Assembly: GCA_017577565.1 (NCBI GenBank) | Contig: PKRH01000030.1 | Span: forward strand, 1-30,106 | Reading direction: 5' to 3' | Origin: Thermoanaerobacterales bacterium | GTDB taxonomy: Bacteria > Actinomycetota > Acidimicrobiia > Acidimicrobiales > JACDCH01 | Length of the DNA stretch: 30,106 nt | In this document: piece after piece, positions 1 through 6,245 of the stretch | Layout of the letters: each line of letters begins with the position of its first letter | Numbering within the stretch: position 1 is the first letter of the stretch | Made by a program: the position numbers and the translations under genes | The notes under the pieces: model-generated | Databases searched by the model: none | The model's input: only the letters and a program-made list of their open reading frames with translations | Told to the model about the DNA's origin: nothing

Positions 1-779
1 GTGCCCGGGCGACCACTCGGCGGCCGGCGGCCCCGGCCGCGCCGGCCCCGGCGGGCGGGCCCCGGCCGCGCCGCCGCGGCCCGCTCGAGCGCCCGCACCT
101 CCTGCTGGGTCAGGTGCCGCCACCGCCCCGGGGGCAGCCGCCGGTCGGCGAGGGGACCGATGCGGACCCGCACGAGGCGCCGGACCGGGTGCCCGACGGC
201 CTCGCACATGCGCCGCACCTGGCGGTTGCGCCCCTCGTGGACGGCGATGCGCAGCAGGTGGTCGCCCACGAGCGACACCGTGGCCGGGGCCGTCGGCCCG
301 TCGTCCAGCTCGACGCCCTCCCGCAGCCGCCGCAGCGCCCCCCGGGACGGCGTCCCCGCCACCTCGGCCAGGTACTCCTTCTCGACGCCGTAGGACGGGT
401 GGGTCAGCCGGTGCGCGAGGTCGCCGTCGTTGGTGAGCAGGAGGAGCCCCTCGGTGTCGGCGTCGAGTCGCCCCACCGGGTAGACGCGGGGCCGGCGGGG
501 CACGAGGTCGACGACGGTCGGCCGCCCCTGCGGGTCCGAGGCGGTCGAGACCACACCCCTCGGCTTGTTGAGCAGGTAGTAGACGAGGCCCTGGCGGGTG
601 CCGATGCGGACGCCGTCGACCTCGATGACGTCCGCGTCGGGGTCGGCACGGTCGCCGAGGACGGCCACCTCGCCGTTGACCCGGACCCGGCCGGCCGCGA
701 TGAGCTCCTCGCAGGCCCGCCGGCTGCCGATGCCGGCCCGGGCGAGGATCTTCTGCAGCCGCTCGCCCTCGGCGCTCAC
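1..779 (-). CDS. rluB: 23S rRNA pseudouridine synthase, RluB/RsuA family (3' end outside window)
   Basis: Converts a specific uridine of 23S rRNA to pseudouridine in the cytoplasm. The frame is open from a GTG at 779 to the left edge (259 codons, no stop), so the gene is cut by the window. Residues 1-62 form an S4 RNA-binding domain (LQKILARAGIGSRRACEELI). The catalytic domain follows, with the family signature GRLDADTEGLLLLTNDG and presumed catalytic Asp106, then the NRQVRRM segment near residue 185. After about residue 235 the protein turns into an Arg/Gly/Pro-rich tail, common in high-GC homologues. The GTG overlaps the scpB stop as GTGA, so translation is probably coupled. In M. tuberculosis scpA-scpB-rluB occur in the same order. 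RluB is preferred to RsuA or RluE because of this neighbourhood; the exact target base is inferred. Confidence 0.93.
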   Translation of the reverse strand, partial: MSAEGERLQKILARAGIGSRRACEELIAAGRVRVNGEVAVLGDRADPDADVIEVDGVRIGTRQGLVYYLLNKPRGVVSTASDPQGRPTVVDLVPRRPRVYPVGRLDADTEGLLLLTNDGDLAHRLTHPSYGVEKEYLAEVAGTPSRGALRRLREGVELDDGPTAPATVSLVGDHLLRIAVHEGRNRQVRRMCEAVGHPVRRLVRVRIGPLADRRLPPGRWRHLTQQEVRALERAAAARPGPARRGRRGRGRRPPSGRPG

Positions 780-1492
780 GCGTCGGTGGCCCCGGGCCCC
801 CCGGCCCCACGACCGTCGCCCGCCGGGCCGTCGCCGTCCGGCTCGCCGAACGCGGACGGCTCCGGGACGGTCGACCGGTCGGGCCGCAGCCCGCGCTCGA
901 GCTGCTCGACGACCTCGGCGTCGGGCACGAAGTCGCCGAGCGGCGGCAGCTCGTCGAGCGAGTCGATCCCGAGCGCCTCGAGGAACCGCGGCGTCGTGCC
1001 GTACATGATCGCCTGCCCGGGCCCGGGGTCGCGCCCGACCTCGGTGATGTACCCCCGCTGCTGCAGCGTCCGCATGACCCCGTCGACGTTGACGCCCCGG
1101 ATGGAGGCCACCTGGGCCCGCGAGATCGGCTGCTTGTAGGCCACGATGGCCAGCGTCTCCAGGGCCGCGGCCGACAGCTTGGCGTTCTGGCCCTCGAGCA
1201 CGAACCGCTCGACGTAGGGGGCGAGGTCGGGGTGGGTCTGGTAGCGCCAGCCGCCGGCCACGCGGGCCAGCTGGAAGCCCCGGCCCTCGCGCTCGTACTC
1301 CTCGGCCAGCTCGCGGCACATCTGCTCGACGAGGGCCGGGCGCACCTCCAGCAGCTGGCCGAGCAGGTTGGTGGAGACCGGCTGCTCGGCGACGAGGATG
1401 ATGGCCTCCAGCGCCCGGCGGGCGTCGGCCCGGGCCCGCTCGGCGGCGCCGTCGGGCGAGGGCTCCGGGGGCGGTGACGGTGCGTCGCTCAT
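776..1492 (-). CDS. scpB: Segregation and condensation protein B
   Basis: Kleisin-interacting winged-helix protein of the bacterial condensin SMC-ScpA-ScpB, acting on the nucleoid in chromosome compaction and segregation. It has 238 residues. After an acidic, proline-rich N-terminal stretch (about 1-22), two winged-helix domains are recognisable: ALEAIILVAEQPVS begins the first and LSAAALETLAIVAYKQPISR the second, followed by the family block IRGVNVDGVMRTL and YGTTPRFLEALGI. The last 45 residues are low-complexity Gly/Asp/Pro. ATG start, 4 bases after the scpA stop; its own stop overlaps the rluB start. It is the middle gene of a three-gene unit read from the scpA promoter. Confidence 0.96.
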   Translation of the reverse strand: MSDAPSPPPEPSPDGAAERARADARRALEAIILVAEQPVSTNLLGQLLEVRPALVEQMCRELAEEYEREGRGFQLARVAGGWRYQTHPDLAPYVERFVLEGQNAKLSAAALETLAIVAYKQPISRAQVASIRGVNVDGVMRTLQQRGYITEVGRDPGPGQAIMYGTTPRFLEALGIDSLDELPPLGDFVPDAEVVEQLERGLRPDRSTVPEPSAFGEPDGDGPAGDGRGAGGPGATDA

Positions 1493-1496
1493 GGCG

Positions 1497-2276
1497 TCAG
1501 CCGTCGTAGGCGTCGATCTCGGCCAGGTCGCGCACGCCCTCGTGGTCGCGCCCCAGCCACGCCACCGTGATCTCGCCGAAGGTGTGGGGCTGCTCCAGGT
1601 CGACCATGCCGACCTTGTACAGCTCGAGCACGGCGAGGAAGCGCACGACGATCTCGATCCGGTCGACGAGGTCGGCGGTCAGCTCCCGGAAGGTGGTCCG
1701 CCCCACCCGGGGCAGCTCCTCGAGCAGCTCGGTGATGGCGTCGGTGACCGAGGCCCGGATCGGGGCGACGTGGTCGAGCTCGACCCGCGGCGTCGGCTTG
1801 GGGGCGACCGCCCGCAGGTAGGCCCGGCGCAGGTCCTCGGGCGTGACGCCGGCCAGCACGTCGGGCGTCAGCCCCACGAAGCGCTCGTCGACGCCGACCG
1901 TGCGGCCGACGCTCCGGCTCGCCTCGGCGGCCATGGCCGACAGCGCGACCGCCGCCTCCTTGAAGGTCTTGCACTCGACGAGGCGGTGGAGCAGGAGGTC
2001 GCGCTCCTCCCACAGCGCCAGCTCGTCGTCGATGTCCACGTCGTCGCCCTGCGGCAGCAGGCGGCGGCTCTTCAGCTCGACGAGCGTGGCCGCGATGAGC
2101 AGGAACTCGCTGGCCACGTCGAGGTTGAGGCGCTCCATCCGCTCGAGCTCGGCGAGGTAGCCGTCGACGATGGTCGACAGCTGCACCTCGTAGAGGTCGA
2201 CCTGCTCGGCCAGGATGAGGTGGAGCAGCAGGTCGAGCGGGCCCTCGAAGACGGGGGTCTGCACCTCGTAGGGCAT
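1497..2276 (-). CDS. scpA: Segregation and condensation protein A (kleisin)
   Basis: Kleisin subunit that bridges the SMC heads and recruits ScpB. The N-terminal signature VFEGPLDLLLHLI and the following VDLYEV block are diagnostic. A helical middle (IAATLVELKSRRLLP, then an acidic DDVDIDDEL linker) and a C-terminal winged helix (VVRFLAVLELYKVGMVDLEQ) complete the family architecture; about 259 residues is normal. I place the start at the ATG at 2276 (MPYEVQTP). An in-frame GTG at 2294 would add six residues (VIIIAP) but would put the start inside or upstream of the probable -10 box. In M. tuberculosis a parA-like gene precedes scpA; here the upstream gene is the divergent trpS. Confidence 0.95.
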   Translation of the reverse strand: MPYEVQTPVFEGPLDLLLHLILAEQVDLYEVQLSTIVDGYLAELERMERLNLDVASEFLLIAATLVELKSRRLLPQGDDVDIDDELALWEERDLLLHRLVECKTFKEAAVALSAMAAEASRSVGRTVGVDERFVGLTPDVLAGVTPEDLRRAYLRAVAPKPTPRVELDHVAPIRASVTDAITELLEELPRVGRTTFRELTADLVDRIEIVVRFLAVLELYKVGMVDLEQPHTFGEITVAWLGRDHEGVRDLAEIDAYDG

Positions 2277-2289
2277 CGGGGCGATGATA
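2277..2289 (-). promoter_or_regulatory. Predicted leaderless promoter of scpA
   Basis: On the minus strand TATCAT (2289-2284) is followed by 7 bases and then the ATG at 2276. No Shine-Dalgarno sequence is visible. The spacing fits a -10 element with transcription starting at or next to the A of ATG. No clear -35 is seen. Confidence 0.55.
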
Positions 2290-2363
2290 ATCACCAGGTC
2301 ACCGGGCCGACGCGGACCGTCGCCGGGCCCGGAACCGGTGCGGGGACCGGCCGGAGCAGCCTC

Positions 2364-2377
2364 TACGATCGGCTCCC
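2364..2377 (+). promoter_or_regulatory. Predicted leaderless promoter of trpS
   Basis: TACGAT at 2364-2369 lies 8 bases before the ATG at 2378, with no Shine-Dalgarno sequence in between. It faces away from the scpA promoter across an 82-base divergent gap. No -35 is evident. Confidence 0.55.
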
Positions 2378-3358
2378 ATGGCGCGCGTGTTCTCCGGCAT
2401 CCAGCCCACCGGTGAGATCCACCTCGGCAACTACCTCGGAGCCGTGCGCCGCTGGGTCGCCACCCAGCACGACGACGACGCCCTCTACTGCATCGTCGAC
2501 CTGCACGCGCTCACCGTGCCGAAGGACCCGACCGAGCTGCGGGCCAAGATCCTCGAGCTCGCCCAGGTCCTCGTCGCCGCCGGCCTCGACCCCGAGGTGG
2601 TCACGCTCTTCGCCCAGAGCCACGTGGCCGAGCACACCGAGCTGGGCTGGGTCATGGAGTGCACGGCGTCCTTCGGCGAGCTGCGCCGGATGACGCAGTT
2701 CAAGGAGAAGGCCGAGCGCAGCGAGTTCGTGTCGGCCGGGCTCTTCACCTACCCGGCGCTCATGGCCGCCGACATCCTGCTCTACGACACCGAGAAGGTG
2801 CCGGTGGGCGACGACCAGCGCCAGCACCTCGAGCTGGCCCGCGACCTGGCCGTCCGGTTCAACAGCCGCTACGGCGAGACCTTCGTCGTGCCCGAGGCGG
2901 CGATCCCGCCGGTGGCCGCCCGGGTCATGGACCTGCAGGACCCCCGGCGGAAGATGTCCAAGTCCGTCGACTCGCCCCAGGGCACGGTGCTGGTGCTCGA
3001 CGAGCCGAAGGTCATCGAGCGCAAGTTCAAGCGGGCGGTCACCGACAGCGAGTCCGAGGTCCGCTACGACCCCGAGGCCAAGCCCGGGGTGTCCAACCTC
3101 GTCGCCATCCTCGCCGCCGCCACCGACCGCGACCCCCACGAGGTCGCCGCCGGTTACACCCAGTACGGGCCGCTGAAGGCCGACACCGCCGAGGCCGTCA
3201 TCGAGCTGCTGCGCCCGCTGCAGGAGCGCTTCGCCGAGCTGGCGGCCGACCCGGCGGAGACGGCCCGCATCCTGGCCATGGGCGCCGAGAAGGCCCGCAA
3301 GACGGCCTCGGCCACCATGGTCCGGGTGCGCGACCGCCTCGGGCTGCCGCCGCTCTGA
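2378..3358 (+). CDS. trpS: Tryptophanyl-tRNA synthetase
   Basis: Charges tRNA-Trp with tryptophan; class Ic aminoacyl-tRNA synthetase, cytoplasmic dimer. It has 326 residues, the usual bacterial length. The HIGH-type motif is HLGN at residues 15-18 in GIQPTGEIHLGNYLGA. The KMSKS loop is intact at 192-196. The AADILLYD segment carries Asp132, the tryptophan-recognising aspartate in the Bacillus enzyme. The C-terminal helical anticodon-binding region is complete. It is transcribed alone on the plus strand, between the divergent scpA unit and a convergent HD-domain gene. The position of trpS next to the scp genes is not the M. tuberculosis arrangement. Confidence 0.98.
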   Translation: MARVFSGIQPTGEIHLGNYLGAVRRWVATQHDDDALYCIVDLHALTVPKDPTELRAKILELAQVLVAAGLDPEVVTLFAQSHVAEHTELGWVMECTASFGELRRMTQFKEKAERSEFVSAGLFTYPALMAADILLYDTEKVPVGDDQRQHLELARDLAVRFNSRYGETFVVPEAAIPPVAARVMDLQDPRRKMSKSVDSPQGTVLVLDEPKVIERKFKRAVTDSESEVRYDPEAKPGVSNLVAILAAATDRDPHEVAAGYTQYGPLKADTAEAVIELLRPLQERFAELAADPAETARILAMGAEKARKTASATMVRVRDRLGLPPL

Positions 3359-3382
3359 CCCGGCCGGGCACCGGCGCGGCGG
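3347..3382. terminator. Possible hairpin terminator between trpS and the convergent HD gene
   Basis: CCGCCGC at 3347-3353 pairs perfectly with GCGGCGG at 3376-3382. The 22-base loop contains a CCCGGCCGGG palindrome (3359-3368) that could form an inner hairpin. The element overlaps the end of trpS and abuts the stop of the opposing gene. There is no U-tract, and at this GC content chance stems are common. Confidence 0.3.
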
Positions 3383-3919
3383 TCAGTCGTCGTCGGCCGC
3401 CTTCAGCGCGGCCGCGACGTCGGCCGGCAGCGACCAGCGCTCGGGCGCCAGGTGGTGCTCCCGGGCCCAGGCGACGGTCAGCTCGTCGCTGCCGGCGGCG
3501 GCCAGCAGCGCGGCGCCGATGCGGTCGTGGCAGAGGTAGCGCCCGACGCGCCCCACGGCGCCGCCTCGCTCGCTCCAGCGCGCCGCGCGGGCGCGCCCGG
3601 CCAGGGCCCCGGCCACCGTGGCCGCGGCCCGGCGCACCGGCCCGAGGCCGCTCTCGACCTTGCCGACGTCGTGCAGGAGCGCGGCGGCCAGCACGGGGCG
3701 GGTGGCCCGGGCGCCGAGCGCCTGCTCGGTGCGGCGGGCGACGGCGACGGCGTGGCGGCGGTCGGCGCCGCCCATGCGCCGCCAGAGGGCCCGCTCGCCC
3801 GGGGTGAGCACGCCCAGGGCCCAGCGCTCGTCGGCCGCCCGCGGACCGAGGGGCCACAACGACCCGACGAACCGCCGTGCCAGGTGGTGCAGGTGCCGCA
3901 GCCGGCCCGCGGCCGTCAC
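3383..3919 (-). CDS. HD-domain phosphohydrolase-like protein
   Basis: Small cytoplasmic HD-superfamily protein of 178 residues, function unassigned. The metal-binding signature is ALLHDVGKVESG, with the HD pair at His83-Asp84. An upstream histidine (His56 in GADRRHAVAVA) and a later REHH motif near residue 154 are candidate further ligands. Family members are usually nucleotide or phosphate-ester hydrolases; the substrate cannot be read from the sequence. The GTG start overlaps the stop of the DksA-like gene (GTGA), so the two are almost certainly co-translated. The N-terminal 40 residues are basic and rich in His/Arg. I see no transmembrane segment. Confidence 0.85.
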   Translation of the reverse strand: MTAAGRLRHLHHLARRFVGSLWPLGPRAADERWALGVLTPGERALWRRMGGADRRHAVAVARRTEQALGARATRPVLAAALLHDVGKVESGLGPVRRAAATVAGALAGRARAARWSERGGAVGRVGRYLCHDRIGAALLAAAGSDELTVAWAREHHLAPERWSLPADVAAALKAADDD

Positions 3920-4239
3920 GCGTGGTCGATGCAGAACCGGGTCGCCGGCATGGCCTCGAGGCGGGCCTCGGCGATCGGACGGCCGCAGACCTCGCAGATC
4001 CCGTACGTCCCGTCGTCCATCTTGGACAGGGCGTGGTTGACCTCGTCCAGCTGGTCGTTCAGCTGGTTGAGCAGGGCCAGGTTCTCGCTCTGCTCGGCGG
4101 TCACCTGCCCGGAGTCGGCGAAGTTGTCGTCGTAGGTCCCGTCGGAACCGACCTCGAGCGCCGCGATCTGCGCCTCCAGTCGGGCGCGCTCGTCCTCGAG
4201 CTGGCCGCGCAGCGTGGACAGCAGGGTCTGGTCGGTCAT
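3916..4239 (-). CDS. DksA/TraR-type zinc-finger protein
   Basis: A 107-residue protein of the DksA/TraR family, which binds in the RNA polymerase secondary channel and alters transcription initiation. Residues 1-75 should form the antiparallel coiled coil (LEDERARLEAQIAAL, then LLNQLNDQLDEVNHAL). The tip contains Asp and Glu (DDNFADSGQ, about 37-45). The zinc finger is Cys82-x2-Cys85-x17-Cys103-x2-His106, so the fourth ligand is His instead of the usual Cys. The ATG at 4239 is preferred over the adjacent TTG at 4242 because it sits 7 bases from a -10 box. It is the first gene of a two-gene unit with the HD protein. A role as a starvation-response regulator is inferred from the family only. 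Confidence 0.88.
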   Translation of the reverse strand: MTDQTLLSTLRGQLEDERARLEAQIAALEVGSDGTYDDNFADSGQVTAEQSENLALLNQLNDQLDEVNHALSKMDDGTYGICEVCGRPIAEARLEAMPATRFCIDHA

Positions 4240-4246
4240 CAACCGC

Positions 4247-4252
4247 AGGGTA
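4247..4252 (-). promoter_or_regulatory. Predicted leaderless promoter of the dksA-like gene
   Basis: TACCCT (4252-4247 on the minus strand), then 7 bases, then the ATG at 4239. No Shine-Dalgarno sequence. Same geometry as the scpA and LLM promoters. Confidence 0.5.
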
Positions 4253-4273
4253 CCGGAACGGTGGCGGATGCGA

Positions 4274-4320
4274 CGGTCCGCCGCCGATCGGGCTCGGGGC
4301 GTGGTCGGGGGGGCGGACCG
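4274..4320 (-). terminator. Inverted repeat downstream of the Xer recombinase gene
   Basis: CGGTCCGCC at 4274-4282 and GGCGGACCG at 4312-4320 form a perfect 9-base inverted repeat with a 29-base loop. It starts 7 bases after the recombinase stop (4328-4330) on the minus strand and before the dksA-like promoter. A terminator is the simplest reading. There is no U-tract. Confidence 0.45.
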
Positions 4321-4327
4321 GGGCCTC

Positions 4328-5317
4328 TCACGACCGGCGCGCCCGGGGGTGGGCGGCCCGGTAGGCGGCCAGCAGCCGCTCGGTCGAGACCCGGGTGTAG
4401 ACCTGCGTCGTGCTGATCGAGGCGTGGCCGAGCATCTCCTGGACCGCCCGGATGTCGGCCCCCCGCTCCAGCATGTGGGTGGCGCACGAGTGGCGCAGCA
4501 CGTGGGGGGACAGCTTGTGGGCCAGGCCCGCCTCGGTCGCCCACCGCTTCACGACGAGCCACGCCCCCTGGCGGGTCAGCCGCCCGCCGCGGCGGTTGAG
4601 GAAGACGGCGTCCGCGTCCCCCCGCCGGGCCCACCGCTCGGGCACCAGCGCCGGCCGCCCGCCCGGCCCGAGCCAGGCGACGAGCGCGGCGGTGGCGGGT
4701 GTGCCGATCGGCACCATCCGCTCCCGCGACCCCTTGCCGAAGGCCCGCAGCAGCCCGGACTCGAGGTCGAGGTCGGCGAGCCGCAGGCCGACGAGCTCCG
4801 AGATGCGCAGCCCGGTCGCGTAGAGGACCTCGAGCATCGCCCGGTCCCGCCGGGCGACCGGGTCGTCGCCCTGGACCGCGTCGAGCAGCGCGGCGACCTC
4901 GTCCTCGGTGAGCGCCTTCGGCAGGCCCGCCGGGACGCGGGGCGCCTCGACGAGCGCCCCCGGGTCGGACGCCGTGTGGCCCTCGACGGCGAGGAACCGG
5001 TGGAGCGACCGGACGGCCACGACGGCCCGGGCCACGGTCGCCGGCGCCAGGCCGGCGTCCCGCAGGTCCGCGATGTAGGCCTCGACGTCGGGCTCCCGGA
5101 CGTCGCCGAGGTCGAGGCCCCGCGCCCGCAGCCAGCGCCACCAGCGGCGGACGTCCCGCCGGTAGGCGGCCAGGGTGGACGGCACCCGGCCCTTCTCGGT
5201 GGCCAGCCACGTCAGCCACTCCTCGACGGCCAGCGGCAGCAGGTCCGGCGCCTCCGCCGGGTCGGTCCCCTCGGCGCTGCCGGCGGGAGGCGGGGTGGAG
5301 GTCCCGGTCGACGGCAT
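4328..5317 (-). CDS. Tyrosine recombinase XerC/XerD
   Basis: Site-specific recombinase that resolves chromosome dimers at dif. It has 329 residues; residues 1-24 are a disordered Pro/Ser/Gly extension, 28-115 the SAM-like core-binding domain, 135-329 the catalytic domain. All catalytic positions are present: Arg171 (ATGLRISE), Lys195 (GKGSRER), His272-x2-Arg275 (SPHVLRHS), His298 (MLGHAS) and Tyr307 (TQVYTRVS). Its place beside NUDIX and pyrG matches the gene annotated xerD in M. tuberculosis (Rv1701). Actinobacteria normally carry two Xer proteins, so XerD is favoured by synteny but cannot be separated from XerC on motifs alone; I leave the symbol empty. ATG start, leaderless promoter, and an inverted repeat just downstream suggest monocistronic expression. 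Confidence 0.95.
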   Translation of the reverse strand: MPSTGTSTPPPAGSAEGTDPAEAPDLLPLAVEEWLTWLATEKGRVPSTLAAYRRDVRRWWRWLRARGLDLGDVREPDVEAYIADLRDAGLAPATVARAVVAVRSLHRFLAVEGHTASDPGALVEAPRVPAGLPKALTEDEVAALLDAVQGDDPVARRDRAMLEVLYATGLRISELVGLRLADLDLESGLLRAFGKGSRERMVPIGTPATAALVAWLGPGGRPALVPERWARRGDADAVFLNRRGGRLTRQGAWLVVKRWATEAGLAHKLSPHVLRHSCATHMLERGADIRAVQEMLGHASISTTQVYTRVSTERLLAAYRAAHPRARRS

Positions 5318-5325
5318 CGGCCGTC

Positions 5326-5331
5326 ACCCTA
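5326..5331 (-). promoter_or_regulatory. Predicted leaderless promoter of the xer gene
   Basis: TAGGGT (5331-5326, minus strand), 8 bases, ATG at 5317. No Shine-Dalgarno sequence in the 8 bases. Confidence 0.5.
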
Positions 5332-5347
5332 GGGCGCCGGCCAGGGC

Positions 5348-5410
5348 TAACGTGGCACCCGGGCCCCGACCGGGGACCGGTCCCGACCCACCGGCCGACG
5401 CTGCGAGGAG
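5348..5410 (+). promoter_or_regulatory. Candidate promoter and ribosome-binding site of the fmdB-like gene
   Basis: TAACGT at 5348-5353 is a possible -10 box. Downstream, GAGGAG at 5405-5410 is a good Shine-Dalgarno sequence 4 bases before the GTG at 5415. This decides the start and gives a leader of roughly 50 bases, unlike most genes here. The -10 assignment is weak; the ribosome-binding site is convincing. Confidence 0.45.
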
Positions 5411-5414
5411 ACCC

Positions 5415-5633
5415 GTGCCCCTGTACGACTTCCGCTGCCGTACGTGCGGCGAGACCTTCGAGGTCCGCCGGTCGATGAGCGAGGCGTCCGCGCCCGTGGC
5501 CTGCCCCGCCGGCCACACCGACACCGTCAAGCTGATGCCGCTCGTCGCCGTGGGCGGCCGGGCCACGGGCAGCGACCCGGCCCCCGCCGCCGGCGGCGGG
5601 GGCTGCTGCGGCGGCGCCTGCGGCTGCGGCTGA
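5415..5633 (+). CDS. FmdB-type small zinc-ribbon protein
   Basis: A 72-residue protein beginning MPLYDFRCRTCGETFE, the typical start of the FmdB/CxxC_CxxC regulatory zinc-ribbon family. Cys8 and Cys11 form the first knuckle. The second is Cys30-Pro-Ala-Gly-His34, so a His may replace the second Cys of the usual CxxC. A Met-Pro segment (KLMPLVAVGG) follows, then a Gly-rich tail ending CCGGACGCG, which adds four cysteines. Such tails are frequent in actinobacterial FmdB proteins. Molecular role unknown; the family name comes from formamidase-linked regulators and should not be read as a function. GTG start supported by GAGGAG. It is convergent with the NUDIX gene. Confidence 0.85.
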   Translation: MPLYDFRCRTCGETFEVRRSMSEASAPVACPAGHTDTVKLMPLVAVGGRATGSDPAPAAGGGGCCGGACGCG

Positions 5634-5678
5634 CCCGGCCGGTCGCCGGGCCCCCGGCCGCCGTCCCGGCCGCCCGGC

Positions 5679-6245
5679 TCAGCCCGCCGGCGGGTACCGG
5701 CGGGCCACGGCCTGCAGCCCGATGACGGTCTTGGCGTCGGTGATGCGGCCGTCGTCGACCATGTCGAGCGCGACCTGCAGCGGCACCCGCTCCACCGCCA
5801 TGTGCTGCTCCTCGATCCCCTGCCGATCGTCCGGCACCGGCGACAGGCCGGTGGCGACGTAGAGCACGACCGCCTCGTCGGTGAAGCCGGGCGAGTTGTG
5901 GAAGGTCACCAGGTGCTCGACGCGCTCGGCCTCCAGCCCGGCCTCCTCGACCAGCTCGCGGCGGGCCGTCACCTCGGGCGGCTCGCCCTCGACGTCGCGC
6001 AGGCCGGCCGGCACCTCCCACAGGTCCCGGTCGACCGCCGCCCGGTACTGGCGCACGAGGGTCACCGTGCCGTCGTCGTGGAGCGGCACGACCCCGACCG
6101 CGCCGGGGTGGCGCACGACCTCGCGCTCGTGGCGGCTGCCGTCGGGCCCCTCGACCTCGAGCACCGCCGCGGCGATGCGCCGGCCCGACCACTCGGGCCG
6201 CTCGGCGAGGACCCGGAAGGCGGGCCCGGGCTCGGGCGCCGTCAC
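5679..6245 (-). CDS. NUDIX hydrolase, ADP-ribose pyrophosphatase type
   Basis: Probably hydrolyses ADP-ribose to AMP and ribose 5-phosphate, Mg-dependent, cytoplasmic. It has 188 residues. The NUDIX box spans about 81-103 (GLRDVEGEPPEVTARRELVEE, given here only in part), with the catalytic Arg96-Glu97 and Glu100-Glu101. The preceding WEVPAG and following FHNSPGFTDE segments are those of the ADPRase subfamily; the M. tuberculosis orthologue next to pyrG (Rv1700) is an ADP-ribose pyrophosphatase. The GTG start overlaps the pyrG stop as GTGA, so it is coupled to pyrG and read from the pyrG promoter. Confidence 0.93.
   Translation of the reverse strand: MTAPEPGPAFRVLAERPEWSGRRIAAAVLEVEGPDGSRHEREVVRHPGAVGVVPLHDDGTVTLVRQYRAAVDRDLWEVPAGLRDVEGEPPEVTARRELVEEAGLEAERVEHLVTFHNSPGFTDEAVVLYVATGLSPVPDDRQGIEEQHMAVERVPLQVALDMVDDGRITDAKTVIGLQAVARRYPPAG

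Noticed and set aside
2277..2294. GTG at 2294 as scpA start
   Set aside because: It adds only VIIIAP and overlaps the TATCAT box; the ATG at 2276 has the promoter spacing seen at other genes.
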